Source: Bacteroidales bacterium
GTDB taxonomy: Bacteria; Bacteroidota; Bacteroidia; Bacteroidales; WCHB1-69
DNA: 10,236 bases
Assembly: GCA_017964755.1 (NCBI GenBank)
Contig: JAGCRI010000185.1
Coordinates: 1-10,236, forward strand
Reading direction: 5' to 3'
The notes beneath the pieces were generated by a model. That model did no database searches. It saw only the letters and a list, made by a program, of their open reading frames with translations, and was not told the DNA's origin. Each line of letters starts with the position of its first letter. Position 1 is the stretch's first letter. This document shows positions 7,724-10,236 of the stretch, one piece after another. The translations under genes were made by a program, and so were the position numbers.

Positions 7724-8926
7724 ATGGCGGGACAATTTCTGTTTGTCTATGACCTGTTATTGAACAGCGGTGCTCTGAGTCACCTGTGTGCTCTTTCGGA
7801 TGTTGCTTTTTCTTCACTTGGAAAGGTATGCAATGCGCATTTGCCTGATTACGCCTTTTGCTGGAATAGAAAGGCCGCTGATTCTGAATATGGTGTGGCT
7901 AATATTGCCGGTAAAAGAAATGCAAGACAGCATGATGTGTGGGGAACTGTTTTTTCTGTCGGAGAAGATGATTTTCAGAAACTTGGGAAAAATATCATTA
8001 CTGGTTCATCATGCAGGATGATTGAGGCGGCGGCGATTTCAGATTCCGGCAGCCGACTTAATGTCTCAACATATATTGCGGAGCCTTGTGCCGATGTGGT
8101 GTGGGCATTTCCAACGGGGTCATACTTTGGGGCTTTGCTGGAGGGTGGCCGCGCGCAGGGATTGCCAGACGACTATCTGCAGTATCTTGAAAGAGTTACT
8201 CCGGTGTCTGATTTCGTGCCTTTTAAAGGTGATTCCCGCAAAAAGACAGTCATTTATTCAGGTACTGGGGTTACGGGGCGCACGCTGAAATATTGGCAGA
8301 ATATATTTTCAGAGCACGATTTGGGTGCGCTTGACATTCTCGATGGCAGCAAGTATGCTGATACAGAGCTTACAAGCTATGACCTTGCAATTTTGCCTGG
8401 TGGTGACAGTCGGGAGATGTGTGCCGGTTTGGGAACGGGTGGCGTTAGGGCGCTTCGTGAATATGTGGCAGGCGGTGGCAAGTTGCTCGGAGTCTGTGCC
8501 GGGGCATACGCAGTGTCGCACCAGTTGCCGCAGTACCTTGCTATCAGTCCTGTCGTCATCGTTGACTATCCGCATGCACACAGGGGTACGGGAACTCCCA
8601 GAGTCGTTTTTAACGAAGCAGGTCATTCGTTGTTTGGTGTCGGGGTAGGGGAGCGGCATCCGTTCTTTTATTACAACGGCCCTGTCCCTCTTGAAAAACA
8701 GCTTGAAAACTGTTATGATTATCAGGTTCTGGCTACGTATTGCGATGAGTTGAGGCAGCCCGAAGGCGAGCCTGACACCATGGTGGGGTGGCCTGCGGCG
8801 TGGCGTAACAGATATGGGCGCGGTGAAGTTTTCGCCGTCAGCCCGCATATTGAACAAACAGCTGGAAAAGAGCATATTATGGCTCATTTCATTAACTCTA
8901 TCCTGAAAAGGGATTTATTCGGATAA
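7724..8926 (+). CDS. Fusion protein: GGCT/AIG2-like domain plus BPL_N class I glutamine-amidotransferase-like domain
   Basis: A 400-residue, probably cytosolic protein with two halves. Residues about 1-160 resemble a gamma-glutamylcyclotransferase-like (GGCT/AIG2) fold: an FLFVYDLLLNSG opening strand, LPDYAF, DVWGTVFSV, STYIA, and a PTGSYFGALLEGGRAQGLPDDYLQYL tail. The glycine of the usual YGxL motif is Asp10 here, and the usual catalytic Glu after the GTVF strand has no counterpart, as no acidic residue lies between Asp83 and Glu101. Residues about 173-395 resemble the BPL_N amidotransferase-like family: LPGGDSREM (224-232), the nucleophile elbow GVCAGAYA with Cys258, FYYNGP (315-320) and SPHIEQT with candidate His375/Glu377. 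The start is firm, because an in-frame TGA at 7715-7717 precedes ATG 7724 closely. It follows rprY by 27 bases. Its function is unknown; thiol or gamma-glutamyl/amide chemistry at Cys258 is an inference. Confidence 0.8.
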   Translation: MAGQFLFVYDLLLNSGALSHLCALSDVAFSSLGKVCNAHLPDYAFCWNRKAADSEYGVANIAGKRNARQHDVWGTVFSVGEDDFQKLGKNIITGSSCRMIEAAAISDSGSRLNVSTYIAEPCADVVWAFPTGSYFGALLEGGRAQGLPDDYLQYLERVTPVSDFVPFKGDSRKKTVIYSGTGVTGRTLKYWQNIFSEHDLGALDILDGSKYADTELTSYDLAILPGGDSREMCAGLGTGGVRALREYVAGGGKLLGVCAGAYAVSHQLPQYLAISPVVIVDYPHAHRGTGTPRVVFNEAGHSLFGVGVGERHPFFYYNGPVPLEKQLENCYDYQVLATYCDELRQPEGEPDTMVGWPAAWRNRYGRGEVFAVSPHIEQTAGKEHIMAHFINSILKRDLFG

Positions 8927-8932
8927 AAATTG

Positions 8933-8940
8933 TATGTTTG
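8933..8940 (+). promoter_or_regulatory. -7 promoter element before the small membrane-anchored protein gene
   Basis: TATGTTTG followed by C matches the Bacteroidota -7 consensus TAnnTTTG exactly. It begins six bases after the previous stop codon and ends 27 bases before the ATG at 8968. A clear TTTG -33 element is not seen; the nearest T-rich stretch (TTTA at 8914) is too close. It suggests the small gene has its own transcription start. Confidence 0.6.
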
Positions 8941-8967
8941 CAAATCAAATTATAAATAAAATTAATC

Positions 8968-9387
8968 ATGACCAAAAAAGGTAAAGTAATAGCTTGGATA
9001 AGCGGTATCGTAGTTGTTCTTCTGTTGGTTGGAACAGGAATATTCTGGTTTAAGTACTATTTTGTATTTGCTGAAGGCGTAAAAGCCGGGGAACTGAACA
9101 GGTTCACTTATAAAGGATATGTTTTCAAGACTTACGAAGGCAGGCTTATACAGGCAGGGTATAATTCGGATAACACAAACGGGACAATCCAATCAAACGA
9201 GTTCGAGTTCTCCGTTGAAGACGAAGCGGTCGCCGACAAGCTGATGCTCAGCACGGGGAAAACGGTGGAATTGCATTATAAAGAGTATAAAGGTGCGTTA
9301 CCATGGCGCGGAATGCAGCGTTTTGTCGTGGATTCTGTCATAACAGTAACGCCGTCACACAATTCTGCCGGGGTGCCGTTGTTATAA
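8968..9387 (+). CDS. Small membrane-anchored conserved protein of unknown function
   Basis: A 139-residue protein. After a short basic start (MTKKGK), residues about 7-34 form one hydrophobic transmembrane segment or uncleaved signal anchor. The rest (about 35-139) is a polar, beta-rich domain probably facing the periplasm. There is no lipobox cysteine. Recognisable stretches are FVFAEGVKAGELNRF, KGYVFKTYEG, GTIQSNEFEFSV and ELHYKEYKGALPWRG. From memory, close relatives occur widely in Bacteroidales and are sometimes labelled 6-phosphogluconate dehydrogenase. That label cannot be right, because the protein is far too short and has no Rossmann fold. It has its own -7 element and ends at a bidirectional terminator, so it is probably monocistronic. 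I cannot assign a function. Confidence 0.85.
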   Translation: MTKKGKVIAWISGIVVVLLLVGTGIFWFKYYFVFAEGVKAGELNRFTYKGYVFKTYEGRLIQAGYNSDNTNGTIQSNEFEFSVEDEAVADKLMLSTGKTVELHYKEYKGALPWRGMQRFVVDSVITVTPSHNSAGVPLL

Positions 9388-9412
9388 AATCCACTACTGT
9401 TTTATACCAAAT

Positions 9413-9448
9413 AAAAAAAGCACTTGCAAATCTGTAAGTGCTTTTTTT
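9413..9448. terminator. Bidirectional terminator between the small protein gene and tRNA-Lys
   Basis: AAAAAAAGCACTT (9413-9425) is the exact reverse complement of AAGTGCTTTTTTT (9436-9448). The stem can extend inward through a G-U, a C-G and an A-U pair to leave an AATC loop. Because the stem base is A7 on one side and T7 on the other, it reads as a hairpin plus T tract in both directions. It serves the plus-strand gene ending at 9387 and the minus-strand tRNA ending at 9452. Confidence 0.92.
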
Positions 9449-9451
9449 CAG

Positions 9452-9524
9452 TGTCTCCGCAGGGATTCGAACCCTGGACCCATTGATTAAGAGTCAATTG
9501 CTCTACCAGCTGAGCTACGGGGAC
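9452..9524 (-). tRNA. tRNA-Lys, anticodon CUU
   Basis: The minus strand folds as a full 73-nucleotide cloverleaf. The parts are an acceptor arm starting GTCCCCG, D stem GCTC/GAGC with an AGCTGGTA loop, anticodon stem ATTGA/TCAAT with loop CTCTTAA (anticodon CTT, at plus-strand 9489-9491), a 5-nt variable loop GGGTC and T stem CAGGG/CCCTG with loop TTCGAAT. The discriminator is A, and CCA is not encoded, so it would be added after transcription. The acceptor stem has one mismatch: GTCCCCG against CGGAGAC gives C4 opposite A69. All other arms pair perfectly. It reads AAG lysine codons. Confidence 0.95.
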
Positions 9525-9535
9525 TTTTGAGGCTG

Positions 9536-9543
9536 CAAAAATA
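9536..9543 (-). promoter_or_regulatory. -7 promoter element for tRNA-Lys
   Basis: Read on the minus strand this is TATTTTTG followed by C, an exact TAnnTTTG match. It ends 11 bases before the first tRNA nucleotide at 9524, which would give a very short 5' leader. I see no convincing -33 element at the expected distance. Confidence 0.6.
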
Positions 9544-9681
9544 CAAAAAATCTTCTAATAATTTCAGGCGGCCAGAAAAATTTTCCTTAAAAAAGTTAAT
9601 AAACTGAAAATCAGGTAGATAAAATTGTAAGAGAATATACTATGAATGCTGCTGAATGGATTATCGTATCTGCTTTTTTTG

Positions 9682-9689
9682 TATTTTTG
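9682..9689 (+). promoter_or_regulatory. -7 promoter element for ruvA
   Basis: TATTTTTG followed by C matches TAnnTTTG exactly and ends 24 bases before the ruvA ATG. It is back-to-back with the tRNA-Lys promoter across the 189-base gap at 9525-9713. The rest of that gap is AT-rich, and I see nothing else in it. A GGAAAGGA stretch at 9703-9710 just before the ATG could act as a ribosome-binding site. Confidence 0.55.
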
Positions 9690-9713
9690 CAATTTTAAAA
9701 ACGGAAAGGAAAA

Positions 9714-10236
9714 ATGATAACTTTTATAAAGGGCAGGTTGGTTGAGAAGAATCCCGCATATATTGTGGTTGACACAGCTGGCGGTGTGGGCTATTTGGTG
9801 CATATATCTCTTAACACATACGCAAAACTACCGGAAGCGGAAGCTGAGGTGCGTCTGCTGACGCATTTTGTGGTTAAGGAGGACGCTCAGACTTTATATG
9901 GTTTTAACGATGAGACTGAACGGTCGCTATTCCGGCTTCTGATTTCTGTGAACGGCATTGGCCCAAATACAGCGATAATTATCCTTTCGGCATTGAGCCC
10001 TTCCGAACTTGCTGAGGCTGTGGCTTCTGAAAACGTCCGCCTAATTCAGTCTGTGAAAGGTATCGGTGCCAAAACAGCGCAGCGGCTCGTCATTGATTTG
10101 AAGGATAAGGTTGGCAAACTGCAAATTTCTTCAGATAAAATTTCATCTTCTAACAATAATAACAAAAATGAAGCGTTAAGTGCATTGGTCTCTCTTGGTT
10201 TTGGCAAAAACCAGGTCGAGGCTGTGTTGGATAAGA
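9714..10236 (+). CDS. ruvA: Holliday junction DNA helicase subunit RuvA, 3' end missing
   Basis: The first 174 codons of RuvA, which binds Holliday junctions as a tetramer and directs the RuvB motor in branch migration. The family is about 195-200 residues, so only about 20-25 are cut off by the window edge. The start MITFIKGRLVEKNPAYIVVDTAGGVGYLV is the characteristic N-terminal OB-fold (about 1-64). Two helix-hairpin-helix motifs follow, at about 75-92 (SVNGIGPNTA) and 110-130 (SVKGIGAKTAQRL). A flexible linker rich in Ser and Asn (about 138-152) then leads into the RuvB-binding domain III (NEALSALVSLGFGKNQVEAVL). The ATG at 9714 is preceded by a purine-rich GGAAAGGA. It is a close match to the family throughout, with no anomaly. 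Confidence 0.96.
   Translation, partial: MITFIKGRLVEKNPAYIVVDTAGGVGYLVHISLNTYAKLPEAEAEVRLLTHFVVKEDAQTLYGFNDETERSLFRLLISVNGIGPNTAIIILSALSPSELAEAVASENVRLIQSVKGIGAKTAQRLVIDLKDKVGKLQISSDKISSSNNNNKNEALSALVSLGFGKNQVEAVLDK

Noticed and set aside
7028..7735. 235-codon open frame antisense to the RprY-like gene
   Set aside because: It lies almost wholly opposite a clear, intact response-regulator gene, has no recognisable protein features, and is best explained as a shadow of the coding strand's codon pattern.
8937..8944. TTTGCAAA palindrome as a possible operator
   Set aside because: It overlaps the -7 element, where TTTGC is expected, and eight bases of AT-rich palindrome is easily fortuitous.
9564..9803. 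79-codon minus-strand open frame between tRNA-Lys and ruvA
   Set aside because: It runs over the ruvA promoter and start region, has low-complexity Phe/Ser/Tyr-rich content from AT-rich DNA, and shows no recognisable features.
10137..10166. Asn/Ser-rich run in ruvA as a possible phase-variable repeat
   Set aside because: It is a short mixed AAC/AAT stretch at the known flexible linker between RuvA domains II and III, and is not a uniform repeat.

Overview
The window looks like an ordinary chromosomal stretch from a member of the Bacteroidales (Bacteroidota), possibly a Muribaculaceae/Porphyromonas-type gut lineage. I infer this from four things: RprX/RprY-type two-component proteins, a Bacteroidota-style class A penicillin-binding protein, exact matches to the Bacteroidota -7 promoter element TAnnTTTG upstream of several genes, and generally weak Shine-Dalgarno signals. 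There is no sign of phage, transposon, CRISPR or plasmid functions. Nine protein-coding genes and one tRNA gene are supported; the first and last protein genes are cut by the window edges.

Left part (1-4042): the 3' two thirds of an ornithine aminotransferase gene (rocD), then a complete bifunctional class A penicillin-binding protein (PBP1a), then an AT-rich gap, and then a stand-alone OmpR-family response regulator. A strong intrinsic terminator follows that regulator. The regulator carries an unusual insertion of about 22 residues in its DNA-binding domain.

Middle part (4082-8926): four closely spaced genes on the same strand look like one operon, with gaps of 12, 3 and 27 bases. They encode an M20 zinc dipeptidase, an RprX-like sensor histidine kinase, its partner RprY-like response regulator, and a 400-residue two-domain protein. 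The first half of that last protein resembles the gamma-glutamylcyclotransferase (AIG2/GGCT) fold. The second half is a class I glutamine-amidotransferase-like domain of the biotin-protein-ligase N-terminal (BPL_N) type. This fusion is the least ordinary item in the window. The amidotransferase nucleophile is present, but the key residues of the cyclotransferase half appear to be lost.

Right part (8927-10236): a small membrane-anchored conserved protein has its own -7 promoter element. It converges on a tRNA-Lys(CUU) gene on the minus strand, and the two share a bidirectional terminator. The window ends inside ruvA (Holliday-junction binding), which is about 20-25 codons short of its usual end.

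The functional themes are cell-envelope synthesis (PBP1a), envelope or stress sensing (RprXY and the orphan regulator) and peptide/amino-acid turnover (RocD, M20 dipeptidase, GGCT/BPL_N protein). I do not see a complete, clearly new defence or biosynthetic system. The best leads are the two-domain protein in the rprXY operon and the enlarged winged helix of the orphan regulator.
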